Assembly (NCBI GenBank): GCA_017163975.1
Contig: JAFFSR010000301.1
Coordinates: 4,624,001-4,688,000, forward strand
Source of the DNA: Anastatus disparis
Lineage: Eukaryota; Arthropoda; Insecta; Hymenoptera; Eupelmidae
Reading direction: 5' to 3'
Length of the DNA stretch: 64,000 nucleotides
The translations under genes and the position numbers were made by a program. Shown in pieces: positions 41,970 through 52,504 of the stretch. Below the pieces are notes generated by a model, which saw only the letters and a list, made by a program, of their open reading frames with translations, was not told the DNA's origin and did not search any database. How positions within the stretch are numbered: position 1 is the stretch's first letter; each line of letters starts with the position of its first letter.

Positions 41970-44900
41970 GGGCAACCTCGTCGGACACGGAAGGAATACG
42001 CCTCCACGTCATAGATAAATTAGTAAATGAAACCTTTTTGGTAGATACGGGTGCGGAAGTATCATTAGTTCCGAAAGGAAAGAATAGTAAAAAGAAAGCA
42101 ACGCGCGTTAAATTATACGCAGCAAATAATACGCAAATAAACACATATGGCGTAATATATAGGGAATTAGACTTCGGGTTTAAGAATAAGATCAAATGGG
42201 CGTTCATTGTAGCAGACGTACCATATGCGATACTAGGTGGCGACGTCATTCAGCACTACCATTTACTCCCAGATCTGACCCGACGAGAGCTCGTGGATGC
42301 AAAAACGGGTGAGTCAGTCGCAGGCATGGCAAAGAAAGTAACGTATGTGCAAGTGTCGTTAATAGACCCGAGGAATAGGTACGCACATATAATAAAAGAA
42401 TTTCCATCGGTGCTTGGGCTTAAAAAGCCAAAAATTAAAAGAAAAATAGATGTGTACCACCACATCACCACAGTGGGACCGCCAGTAGCGCAGAAACCGC
42501 GCAGATTGGCACCTGATAAGCTGCAGGCGGCAAAGCAGGAGTTTAAGAGGTGGTGTAAGGAAGGCATTTGCCAACCTTCAAAAAGCCCTTGGGCTACACC
42601 TATCCATATGATCCCCAAGAAAAATGGTGAGTGGAGGATCTGTGGCGACTATAGAAAGTTAAACACAGTCACGGTGCCAGATAAGTACCCAATTCCCAAT
42701 CTCCAGGACTTCGCATATAATTTAGAAGAAAAAACTATTTTTTCCGCACTCGATTTGGAAAAGGCATTCTTGCAGATTCCTATATTCCCAGAGGATGTAC
42801 CAAAGACAGCGGTGACAACTCCATTCGGACTTTATGAGTTCCTAGTGATGACATTCGGATTTCGAAATGCTGCGCAGACATTTCAGCGATACATAAACCA
42901 GGCCGTGGGTGACCTGGACTTTGTATTCGCATTCGTTGATGATATCTTGGTTGCATCTTCATCAGACGAGGAGCACCAAGAACATCTTAGAGTCGTCCTA
43001 GAGAGGTTGGAGAAGTTTCACCTCAAACTGAACATATAAATGTCAATTTGGAGTCGATAAACTTATCTTCTTGGGCCATCTCATCGACGGAAATGGATTC
43101 AAACCAGATCCATCTAAGGTCGAGGCGATACAAGCCTTTAAGAAGCCCCAGACAAAAGACGAGATGCGTCGATTTCTGGGAATAGTAAACTTTTATAGAA
43201 AAAGCATATCAAGAGCCGCGGAGGTACAGAGACACCTAGTAGCTATGATAAAGGATATTAAGAAAAAGGATAAAAGACCCACGGAATGGACCGATGAAGC
43301 AGAACGAGCATTCAAGATAATAAAAGAAGAATTAGCGAATATTGCGTATCTTGCATTTCCGGCTAAGAATGCGGAGATTAGGTTAGTTACGGATGCGTCG
43401 AATTTCGCGATGGGCGCAGCGTTAGAACAGAGAATAGGAAATGAGTGGAAGCCGCTGGCTTTCTTTTCGAAAAAATTTACCCCCGCACAATCGAATTACG
43501 GAACGTACGATCGTGAATTGATGGCTATTTACGAGGCTATCAAATATTTTGGTTACCACTTGGAAGGTAGAGAGTTTACGGTATGCACAGACCATAAACC
43601 ATTGGTGTATGCGCTAGGCAAAAGCTTAGATAGTTGCACAGCACTGCAAGCAAGGAAGTTGACGTATATTGGAGAATATAACGTGAAAATCTGCTATCTA
43701 CCAGGAGAGAATAACGTGGTGGCTGATGCACTATCAAGAGTTGATGACTTCCAATTTCCGACAATATTCTCACTAGATGAGATAGCTAAACAACAAAGGG
43801 AAGATCAACAGCTGCAGGACATAATAAGTAATCCGCAGCATCAACTTAAGCTGGTAAAATTGCAATCTGGTGTAGAAAACACGCTATTTTATTGCGAAAT
43901 AGCACAAGACTCCCTCAGGCCGTATATACCGGAGGCGCTGAGAGCAGTCATCTTTGAACTCTTCCACATCAAAGCACATCCATCTGCTAGATCAACTAGT
44001 AAGATGATAAGAAAGCAGTACGTATGGCCAAATATGAATAGACAGATAACATCTTGGTGCAGAGCATGCATGGAGTGCCAACGATCGAAAGTTACTAGGA
44101 AAAACAAGTTTTTACCTATGAAGTTTAGCGAACCAGATGAACGGTTCGCCCACGTGCATGTCGACTTAGTTGGCCCGTTGCCGCCTAGCGAAGGTTACAG
44201 ATATCTTGTGACCATGATAGACAGGTATACTAGGTGGCCGGAGGCGGTGCCCATATACGATGCATCGGCTCCTTCTGTCGCACGCGCTTTTTATGACACG
44301 TGGGTGTCTCGTTTTGGTGCACCTGTCATCATCACTACAGATCAAGGCAGACAGTTTGAGTCCGGCATGTTTCAGGCACTACTGCAGCTGATAGGATGTA
44401 AGAGAATACGTACTACGGCATACCATCCAGCCGCGAACGGCATGGTTGAGCGATGGCACCGTGATCTTAAGGCAGCATTGATGTGCCATATGGAAGGTCG
44501 GGATTGGACTAGAACCCTCTCGACTGTTTTATTAGGGTTAAGAACGCGTTTAAGAAAAGACACGGCGGCCAGCCCAGCGGAATTTCTTTACGGAACAACG
44601 CTCACCATACCAGGTGACATGTGCGAGTTCAGAGAGACAGATGCTAGAGAACAAGATTTATTTTTGGCAGAGCTTAGAGAGTACATGAGACAGGTCAAAC
44701 CCGTACCTGTGGTACATAACCACTCAGGGAAAACATTTGTATTCAAGGATTTGGCAAACTGTACTCATGTGTTAGAAAAGATAAAGCACCTCTTGTGCAA
44801 CCGTATTCAGGGCCTTATGTCATCTCTAGGCATGAAAATGGCCGTAATTACGTCATAAGAAAAGGAGATAAAGACGTAACGGTGAATGTAGAAAGGTTGA

Positions 44901-45469
44901 AACCAGCCTATTTTCTAGCTAATGAAATTGAGCCACAAGAAAGCGAAGTAGGCAGGGGAGTGGCACCTCAGAGTAGTAGCCAAACGAATAGTAGCAACAG
45001 AGAACTGGGCGAAATTAATAATAGAACAGAGGAAGAAAACGTCATAGTAATGGAAGCTCAGATTCATGACGAAGTTCCACCCGCAAGTGGTGAGGAATAT
45101 GAAGCATTGGACGAAGGTAACCCGACACAGGAGGTACCAGAATATAACCGTAACGAAGCAGATAATAGCGAATTCGACGAGCTCAATAATGAACAAGTAG
45201 ACATTACGGATACGTGTAATAAAACAGGTAACCTAACAAATGACAAAGAAATAGAAACCGGTAACAGGGTAGAGCACGAAACGATAGGTAGCGAAAAAGA
45301 TAAGGGAAATGGTAAAAAGAGAGAGAGGTTTGTATCCAACATTTTGAGGCGTAGAAAAATAGATAGCATAATGTTAAATAAAAAAAATAATTGTAAAAAG
45401 AATGAGAAGGGTATTAAGAAAGTTAGATTTTGTACAACAGTTTCTCATTTTAAAGAGAAATATGATTAA
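41942..45469 (+). pseudogene. pol: Ty3/gypsy Pol (two frameshifts)
   Basis: Frames 41942-43039, 43071-44858 and 44795-45469 are consecutive parts. Protease: [12 protein letters not shown] near 42030. Reverse transcriptase: [27 protein letters not shown] and [13 protein letters not shown] (catalytic FVDD). RNase H: LVTDASNFAMGAALEQ and YDRELMAIYEA. Integrase: HIKAHPS with CRACMECQ (HHCC), VDLVGPLPPS, TTDQGRQFES and ANGMVERWHRDLK (DDE residues). Single-base shifts lie near 43038 and 44772. The last part holds a GPY-type block (QPYSGPYVISRHENGR) and an acidic tail of about 190 residues ending in a basic KKVRF motif. The shifts make it non-functional as read. Confidence 0.9.
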
Positions 45470-45525
45470 TTTTAGGCAATATTGTAATTCGTTATATTAA
45501 TAATGTTTGTTTTTTTGTTATATAT

Positions 45526-45804
45526 AGGTGAAGCTGATTGGGCTCTCCTCTGATATTTATATCGCTAAAGAGTACCGTCAGCCGAGCCAGAATGTTTTTC
45601 TTGGAAGAATTGGCCAGAGGCCTATTGTGCAAAATCAATGAGACGCATGATCTCACAAAGAAAGCTGAGTACAGATTAGCGGAGGTTTATTTGTATGAGT
45701 TCATAGATCCATATACACAGCAATGTATGGGTACGATTAATGCTGCCAGCAGAGCCGGTGAGAAGAACGCGATGAAGAACGCACAAGAAAATATATGTAA
45801 ATAA
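45526..45804 (+). CDS. Unknown 3' ORF of the Ty3/gypsy element
   Basis: A frame of 88 codons (45538-45804, first real ATG at 45592) lies downstream of pol, where some gypsy elements carry env or accessory genes. It is hydrophilic and helix-prone (FFLEELARGLLCKINE), with a DPYTQQC stretch. There is no signal peptide or membrane segment, so an envelope protein is unlikely. A strong 3' splice-site match (TTTGTTTTTTTGTTATATAT then AG at 45526-45527) lies just ahead, and the leader has a donor at 39996, so a spliced mRNA is possible. The product is not recognised. Confidence 0.45.
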
Positions 45805-46257
45805 TGTATGCTGATGTAAGTGTAACTAGAACTACGTATGTATAAATACAATTATGTAAAAGTGTAGCATGAGTAATTGCATAAGCGAAAAGTATGAATA
45901 ATTATGTGAGTAATTACACAAATGTAAAATAACATAAGCACGCGAGTGTATGTGTAAAAATAATTGCATAATTTAATTGTGGAATGAATACAATCATACG
46001 AGCGCATGTGTGAGAATAAACGCATATAAATTGTAAAGTAAAAACGAGCATGTAAATGCATGTAGAAATGTAGGTATGGAATGACCGCAGGTGTGAATTG
46101 TATGGGCGAGAATAAGCGCATAAGAACAAATGTAATTGCGTGAGTAATTCATATGATCTCTTTTATATAAAAGAGATCATATGTAAAATAAAAGTACCCA
46201 CTGTTTATGTAAAATAAAAGTTAATTCCTTTTGATGTAAATAACCATGGATGGTTAT
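45805..46257 (+). other. 3' untranslated part of the Ty3/gypsy element
   Basis: Repeated GTGTGAGTAATTGCATAA-like words, then a perfect 34-bp palindrome at 46150-46183 (CATATGATCTCTTTTAT and its complement), then ATGTAAAATAAAAGT twice (46181, 46207) and an inverted AAATAACCAT/ATGGTTATTT pair at 46236-46258. Confidence 0.6.
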
Positions 46258-46271
46258 TTAGGGGGGAGTAC
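46258..46271 (+). promoter_or_regulatory. Polypurine tract
   Basis: TTAGGGGGGAGTAC lies immediately before the LTR start TGTGGG; position and purine content fit the plus-strand primer of an LTR element. Confidence 0.7.
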
Positions 46272-46591
46272 TGTGGGTACACGGGCATAGAGAGTGTGTG
46301 TGTATGAGTAGGTAGGCATGTAAGTGTCACGCGCAACCTGCGGTGCGCAAACAAGCGACTAAAAGCGTAAGCTATGTGTTACGCGAGAGCGAAGAGAGTC
46401 ATAAGAGCGTTCTTGACTTCTCATAAGATAAGTAGCCTGTCATCCTTAGGTAATAAACGCACATTCTGTTATAATAAAAGAAATCTCTTTCTTTCTTTCG
46501 AGCACCTGCCATCAACCTGCTCCTTTCTCGAATATCAACTCGACAGCGTAGCTTCTACAAGGCGTAGAGATATATTTTCTTCATTCTGACA
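46272..46591 (+). repeat. 3' LTR of the Ty3/gypsy element
   Basis: Starts TGTGGGTACACGGG and ends CATTCTGACA, 320 bp. AATAAA lies near 46452 and AATAAAAG near 46473, suiting a polyadenylation signal. The short open frame inside (46374-46589) is not a gene. No second copy was found in the window, so the 5' LTR is lost or different. Confidence 0.72.
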
Positions 46592-47061
46592 ATTATTTTT
46601 TTCAATTCAAAATCCTCTTTGTAATTTAAAGAAATGTAATTAATTACACCGCTTTTTTGCACCAATAAACATTCTATTGTTGAAAAGATATAGGTTTATC
46701 GAAGTCATGAACTAATTTGTTGAATTTAAAAATGATGTCTTTGAATTGAAAAATTATTTGATGTAAGATATTTTTTTCATTTTTATATAAAAATTATTTC
46801 AAATAAATATTACATTTTTTCAATAAAAAAATATAGCATTGTTTTTAAGAAAATTTTACCGACTTTCAACATTATTTTGAAAGTAACTAATTTCTTAAAG
46901 TTAATAAGATATTTTTCTAAATTCAAACATTTTTTTTTGAATATAATATTTTACTAAAAAATATTTAAAGTTTTTTTTTTATTTTTAAAATTATTTTATG
47001 AATTCAAAAATGATTTTTCTTTGACTCAAAGAAATTCATTTCTTTGCATCGTATTTCTTTT
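46592..47061. other. AT-rich spacer
   Basis: AT-rich with many TTGAATTTAAAAATGAT-like words, perhaps an old short-word repeat. No gene seen. Confidence 0.4.
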
Positions 47062-47465
47062 ATTTTTTATACAGCAATTTTAAAATTTCTGAAACAATAA
47101 TATACTTTTAATTTTGTCATTTCCTCTAGCCATATATATGCAGAATAATTATTAATATTAATCTTGTTTGAAAAGCCTAAAATATTGTTATAAAGCGAAA
47201 AATGCGGCGTGAGGTAGAGCCGACGTAAACATTAGTATACATCATTCTTTAGTATTGCTCTCTCTGTCGCACTAAAGGAAGGTGCACGCATGTTTACATC
47301 AGTCCTACATTGCATTGCATTTTTCGCTTTATAACAATATTTTAGATTATTCAAACGAGATAAGTATTAATAATTATTCTACGTATATATGGCTAGAGGA
47401 AATGACAACATTAAAAGTATATTGTCGTCTCAAAAAATTGTAAATAGCTGTATAAAAAATATTTA
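47062..47465. mobile_element. Foldback element V
   Basis: Arms of about 165 bases pair: TATACAGCAATTTTAAAATT, CATTTCCTCTAGCCATATAT, CTAAAATATTGTTATAAAGC and GCGAAAAATGC on the left have their complements on the right between 47298 and 47455. The loop holds AGTATTGCTCTCTCTGTCGC. Matching is high near the centre. No target duplication found. Confidence 0.78.
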
Positions 47466-48120
47466 ATAGATTTCTCTCACCTGACCACAGCGCCACCCTA
47501 TATGTAGCGGCGAATAGACCCGACCGCCTCTTAAAAAAACTTTTTACCCTGTGTAGTTACAAATTTTGCGTGAAATTCCGTGATAAAAGGAACATTTTTA
47601 CATACTAATTTAATCATTTCAAAACAATGTATAATAACTATTTTCATGGTGAAAAATAAGGCTTCCTTTTTCTTAATATTCTGCGGTTAAAAATGAAATT
47701 TCATTTCGTTAATATGAAAGGACAAAGATGGGCCACTTGCTCTAGGATAAATTCAGAACAAACGTGCCTGTTTTCTTTTAATATCTTACAAATAATACAT
47801 GTTTTTGATTAACAATCATTGATTATTTTATTACTCACTAATGTCAAATTATTTTTTTCTTTTATGCTATATTATTGAAAAAATCAATAATTTATAAAAA
47901 AATTATATCCTTTTATTACTATTTAGTTTTTGAATAACACTAATTTCAAAGTTCGTTTCATGATACAATATATAATAAAATTGAGATCTAGATTAGAAAA
48001 GGTCAAAAATAAATGACCTATTACAAAACAAAATTTTTAAGGGGTTGCTTTATCGATCAAATATAGTTTAAAAACAAGTTTCGTTTTTTTTCATATGAAT
48101 AAATATCAGAATTGTTTGTA
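47466..48120. other. AT-rich region, no feature recognised
   Basis: No coding signal; a short GC-richer piece (CACCTGACCACAGCGCCACC near 47479) stands out but matches nothing else here. Confidence 0.4.
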
Positions 48121-48288
48121 ATCCCTAGCGGCAATATAAATTGTTTAAAAATGTTTAAAATTGTTCAAAACTGTTTGAAACTGTTTATAAGTGCGAAGTT
48201 TAGGGCATTTAAAACAGTTATAAACAGTTTTAAACATTTTCAAACACTTCCAAAACGTTTTGAAAAGTTCGAAATGATTTCAAACGGT

Positions 48289-49186
48289 CCCTGGTAGAAA
48301 ATGAAACGCTTTTTCTACCATTTTATGGCCATTTCTTTAAAGTGAAGAGCAGAAAATGGGAATGTTTTATGGCCATTATTTGAACTAATATGAAACGTTT
48401 TTTTCAACCTTCATAGTGCTAAAAAATGCTAATAAAATGTTGAGTCTGATCCACTATTATTTGAATATAGATAGTTAACAGTAGAGTCTATCAAATTGTG
48501 CTCTAATTGATTACTATTAAGAATCATTTAAGGTTTTTTCTTGAAAGTTATCATTAATCATTAATAGAATCACTTTTGTTAATATATTCGCGCGTATATT
48601 TTGAGTTGTGATCGGATTGTTAGAGGTTATTTTTAAACGATTAATAAAATTTTCCATTTAATTTTTTAAAAAACGATATTTTTATACTCGTTTCGTACTG
48701 CGTTTCATATTTTTATTTTAATAAAATTTAATATTATTTTTATTTTTATAAATTCCAATAAAAATAAACATTGACGAAGGAATGTGAATAAATACTAATC
48801 TATATTTTCTCGCCACGTGGCAAAAGTGAGGTTATGATTTTACCTATGATCTGAAAAATTAAGGACTCATTACTAAAAAGTTATATAACTAGTCAAAAAA
48901 AGTTGTCCACAGTTTACCTAATTTTTAGATAGCTGTTACTGATTTTTTCTCTCCGTTTACTTAAAATGCGTATTTTTTTGGCTAAATACAAAAATTTTGA
49001 ACAACATTTTTATATTAGCATTTTTTGCCTATAAGATGCTAACCAATATACCAAAAAATTTGAGCTCTGCAGATTCAGCAAAAAATTGCCATTTATTCGC
49101 CAATATTGACATGACAAAATATTACTATTGACGATGGTCATAAATTGTTGTTTACACCATTTTTAATGTTCAAATTTCTACCAGGG
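48289..49186. mobile_element. Nested element with CCCTGGTAGAAA ends (GT duplication)
   Basis: Ends CCCTGGTAGAAAATG and CAAATTTCTACCAGGG; GT flanks both sides (48287-48288, 49187-49188). Deleting it joins AAACG and GTGTTTAA, continuing the host word array. 898 bp; the interior is AT-rich with no coding frame and, unlike others, no obvious word array. Confidence 0.78.
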
Positions 49187-49410
49187 GTGTTTAATAGTTT
49201 TGAATTTTTTATGTTAAAAAGTTATAGATTGTTTTAAATATTCAAAATATTTCAAAACAATTTTAAATCAATATGAACTATTTTTTATTAACTTGAACAG
49301 TTTTAAACAGTTTTAAAAAGTTTTGAAAAGTTCGAAATGATTTCAAACAGTGTTTCATAATTTTGTGTTTGTAAAAATTTTCTTATATATATTAAAATTT
49401 ATATAATATA

Positions 49411-49988
49411 TGGGGATATCCGTGGAACTTTTTAATTTTGAGAGGTCAACTTCACAACAATTCAAAAGTCCATAATACAAGTTTCTGGAGTGGCACACAC
49501 TTCAATAAGGGCTTAAATTACTCGTTTCTGTGAATATAATATGTAATTAAATTTTGGTGTTGATTGAAAAATCGGTCATCAAGGTATATAATTTTATACG
49601 CCAAAAATGATACTTTTTTTATATTTTTCTACGCGTGTTTCTTGAGCTATAAAAAAATGACCGTACTTTCGATCGTTCTCAAATTTTCTGAGCATAATGA
49701 ATATAGTAAAAACAACAGTTTATGCCTACCCTGGTACATGTGCCCCTCTTTAGGTAGCTGTTTGACTATTTTTAATGTAGGTGAGATTTTTAGGTGAATT
49801 AGATAAAATTATGTACCGTGATGACCGATTTTTCAATCAATACCAAAATTTAATTACATATTCTACTCACAGAAACGAGTAATTTAAGCCCTTATTAAAG
49901 TGTGTGCCACTCCAGAAACTTGTATTATAGATTTTGGATTATTGTGAAGTCGACCTCTCAAAATTAAAAAGTTCCACGGATATCCCCA
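49411..49988. mobile_element. Foldback element K (TATA duplication)
   Basis: Ends TGGGGATATCCGTGGAACTT and AAGTTCCACGGATATCCCCA; TATA on both sides (49407-49410, 49989-49992). Arms of about 180 bases match through TTAATTTTGAGAGGTC, AGTGGCACACACTTCA and AAATCGGTCATCA. A diverged partial copy is at 30890-31235. TGGG ends and the TATA target resemble element M. Confidence 0.88.
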
Positions 49989-50269
49989 TATACAAGGAAA
50001 TGTTCACTTTAGTTTCAAATTATTCTGTATTGTTCAATACTGTTCAAAAATGTTTAAAACTGTTTACAACTGTTTTAAATGTCCCAAATTTCACATTTAT
50101 AAACTATTTTGAACAGTTTTAAACAGTTTTGAATAATTCCAAACTATTTCAAACAGTAATGCACATTTTATGTATCCACTAAGGATTGGAGATATCATCT
50201 TCTCCTCTATTTTATTGCCAGTGGGTCTCTTGATCGCTGTGGACTAAGACCCGTGATTTTACCTTACTC

Positions 50270-50527
50270 ATGCAATTTTTATTGGCCAGAGAGAATTTGT
50301 AATTGGTTTTTCCCGGTCTCCTGGTTCTATTTCACAGAGAAAAATTCAGAAAAACTTTTCCGAAATTTTCCCAGGGATTAAACTCCGGTCTACTACAGCA
50401 TGAGTCGAGAGCCTTAGTCCTTGCGCTACAACCGATTCTACTTATAGGTATGAACTTATTTTAAATAAATGAGAATCAGAAGAGTGTAAATATGTATAAA
50501 TTTTAAAAACAAGCCGAGAAAAATCAT
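50270..50527. repeat. tRNA-like repeat flanking element B2
   Basis: Inverted match of 37397-37655, including the complement of the tRNA-like segment (GGGATTAAACTCCGGTCTAC near 50372). Its occurrence next to both copies of element B points to duplication of a larger unit or to its being part of that element. Confidence 0.6.
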
Positions 50528-52467
50528 CCCTACTGAAAATATTGTATGAACTCTCATGTGAGATCTCATATAAAATCGTCTATGAAATCTCATATATATT
50601 CGTTTAATTTTGAAAGAAAATAAATATATGAGAGATCTTATGTCAGATTGCACATATATTTATTTTATTTTAAAAATTTAACGAATATACATTTGATTTC
50701 ATATGCGATCTCATAGGCAATTTCATGTAACATCTCATATGCAATCTCACATCGGATCTCATATATTTTATTCAATTTAAAAAATTTAAAAAAGATATTT
50801 ATTACTTTTTTATTTTTTCGGCTTGTTCTTTAAATTTTGACAAATTTTGACATTAGCTATATTAATACCATTATTTTAGTTAGAATGAAAAAATTCTTTA
50901 GAGCTGTTATTTTATTATAAACTTGAATCGCAAATTATATATTAAAGTTGCCAAACCTAACCCCGAAATACTATAAATTGCTAATTTGTATATAACTTTT
51001 TAAGCATTGATAGATTTCTTTGGTTGTTCGCACTCAAGTTGAATCCTACTAATTTTTTTATCGAAGTGAAACATAATCTTGGATCAGAAATATTATCAGA
51101 AGGGGGAAGCATCACCATGCCCTTAATTTATATAATTACACTAATATTATAAATACGTATTCACACACTAGAACATCATCATATTCAATAAATTTAGTAG
51201 AGCCATAATACCCAATGTATCTTGCCCGGGGTTAGTAGTTCTAATTTTGGCCACATCGTTTTTGCATGGTATTTCATGGCGTCACTTTCCAATTAAGCAT
51301 CAGCTTTCGACTAACTTTACTGATCGAAAATAGTTAGAAAAGAATTTTGACAAATGTACACGCTTCCGTTTCTCATATGTTAAAATGAATAGATATTTAC
51401 AAGTGAAAGCAATTCTGATATGTATTTTTATATAAAATAAATTAAATTACTTTTTCAGCTACTTTCGATAAGTAAAAAATGCCAAAAACCTCGTCTAAAA
51501 CTGACCTTTAACATGTCAAATAGTATAATACTAAAATATATGTATTACCTTACTTTTAACATTTAGACTTATATTGCATACAAATATAATTCTTATTATG
51601 AAAACTATGTGAATAGTCTGTATGAATATGATTATATATCATGGTTTAAAATTATATTCGAGCAAGATTTTAGAAAATTTTCAGATTACGGTAGATTCAC
51701 GACTGAATTAGAAAAACGAGCAATAAGATTGCGATAATACTCTAAAATAAAAGTAAAATAAAATATTCTTGAGTCAGAAAAACCTATATTATTTAAATCT
51801 GTAAGACGCTATTGTAAATGATATGTAAAAATAACACAGGCCCACAAAATGAAAAAAAATGTCTGAACTTTTGACCGGACATACATATTCCCATGTATTT
51901 TTCGACGCTGAATCCGAATCTGTAATAAAAATATAGGGTTTTCCTACCTTTTCTCAGAGTTTTATTGAAAAAACCTCATTTTTTACGGTTTTTTTGCGGT
52001 TTTTCGAGTCTAGAAAAAACAAATCATGAGATACGGTTAATTGGACTTCAAAATCGAATTCTACGGGAAAAAATACACGGGAAACCATACCTTCAAATTT
52101 TTTTAACGCGATTCTAGTCCTCTGTATGGGGCTGAAAAGATGAGGAAATCGGTAAAAGTCGAAATTTTGCCTAAAATGGATTTAAACAATATTAAAATTT
52201 AATCATGCGTCTTTTGAAGAGTCGATAAACATTGGAAATACTATCCTGGGGGTTTTTCAGATTGCTGATCATGAATTTGAAGTCAGATTGTGTAAAAACT
52301 ACTTCTAGAGGGCGGTGACAAGAACTGTATATGGTAAATTTATCGATTTTTAAAAATTTTACGTCTGAAATACTAATTTTAGAGTCTTTCACAGCATTGA
52401 CTGTAAATTCAAGATATTAACTTAGCCTATTGTGTACGTTAAACTTAACATTTTGTCTATGTTTATC

Positions 52468-52496
52468 TCTCTCTCTCTCTCTCTCTCTCTCTTCCG
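52468..52496. repeat. (TC)n run after the left gene
   Basis: TCTC run that has its mirror (GA)n in the right arm at 55648-55674. Confidence 0.95.
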
Positions 52497-52504
52497 ATGT
52501 TTTT

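Larger units (their letters stand above)
39060..46591 (+). mobile_element. Ty3/gypsy LTR retrotransposon
   Basis: Plus-strand element with a possible primer binding site at 39066, a long leader, gag (from 40621), a -1 frameshift site, pol (protease, reverse transcriptase, RNase H, integrase), an acidic C-terminal extension, an extra 88-codon frame, a polypurine tract and an LTR (46272-46591). It has the highest GC of any large segment here and few lesions (three single-base shifts), so it is fairly young. No copy of the LTR was found at the 5' side, so the left boundary is uncertain. Confidence 0.85.
48123..50184. mobile_element. Element G of AAACAGTTTT words (AT duplication), with nested insertions
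   Basis: Starts CCCTAGCGGCAATATAAATT and ends ATTTTATGTATCCACTAAGG; AT on both sides (48121-48122, 50185-50186). Both outer parts (48130-48288, 49187-49375, 49995-50160) are arrays of AAACAGTTTTAAACAGTTTT variants. Elements at 48289-49186 and 49411-49988 are nested in it. The CCCTAGYGG end is shared with element F. Confidence 0.8.

Noticed and set aside
40727..42618. Minus-strand frames opposite gag and pol
   Set aside because: Shadows of the real plus-strand coding sequence.
45538..45804. Envelope protein of the gypsy element
   Set aside because: No signal peptide, no membrane span, too short; kept only as an unknown ORF.
46374..46589. 71-codon frame in the gypsy LTR
   Set aside because: Lies wholly inside the LTR; no domain.
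52192..52392. 66-codon frame after the left transposase-like gene
   Set aside because: It is kept in both arms only because the arms are near-identical; no independent evidence of coding.
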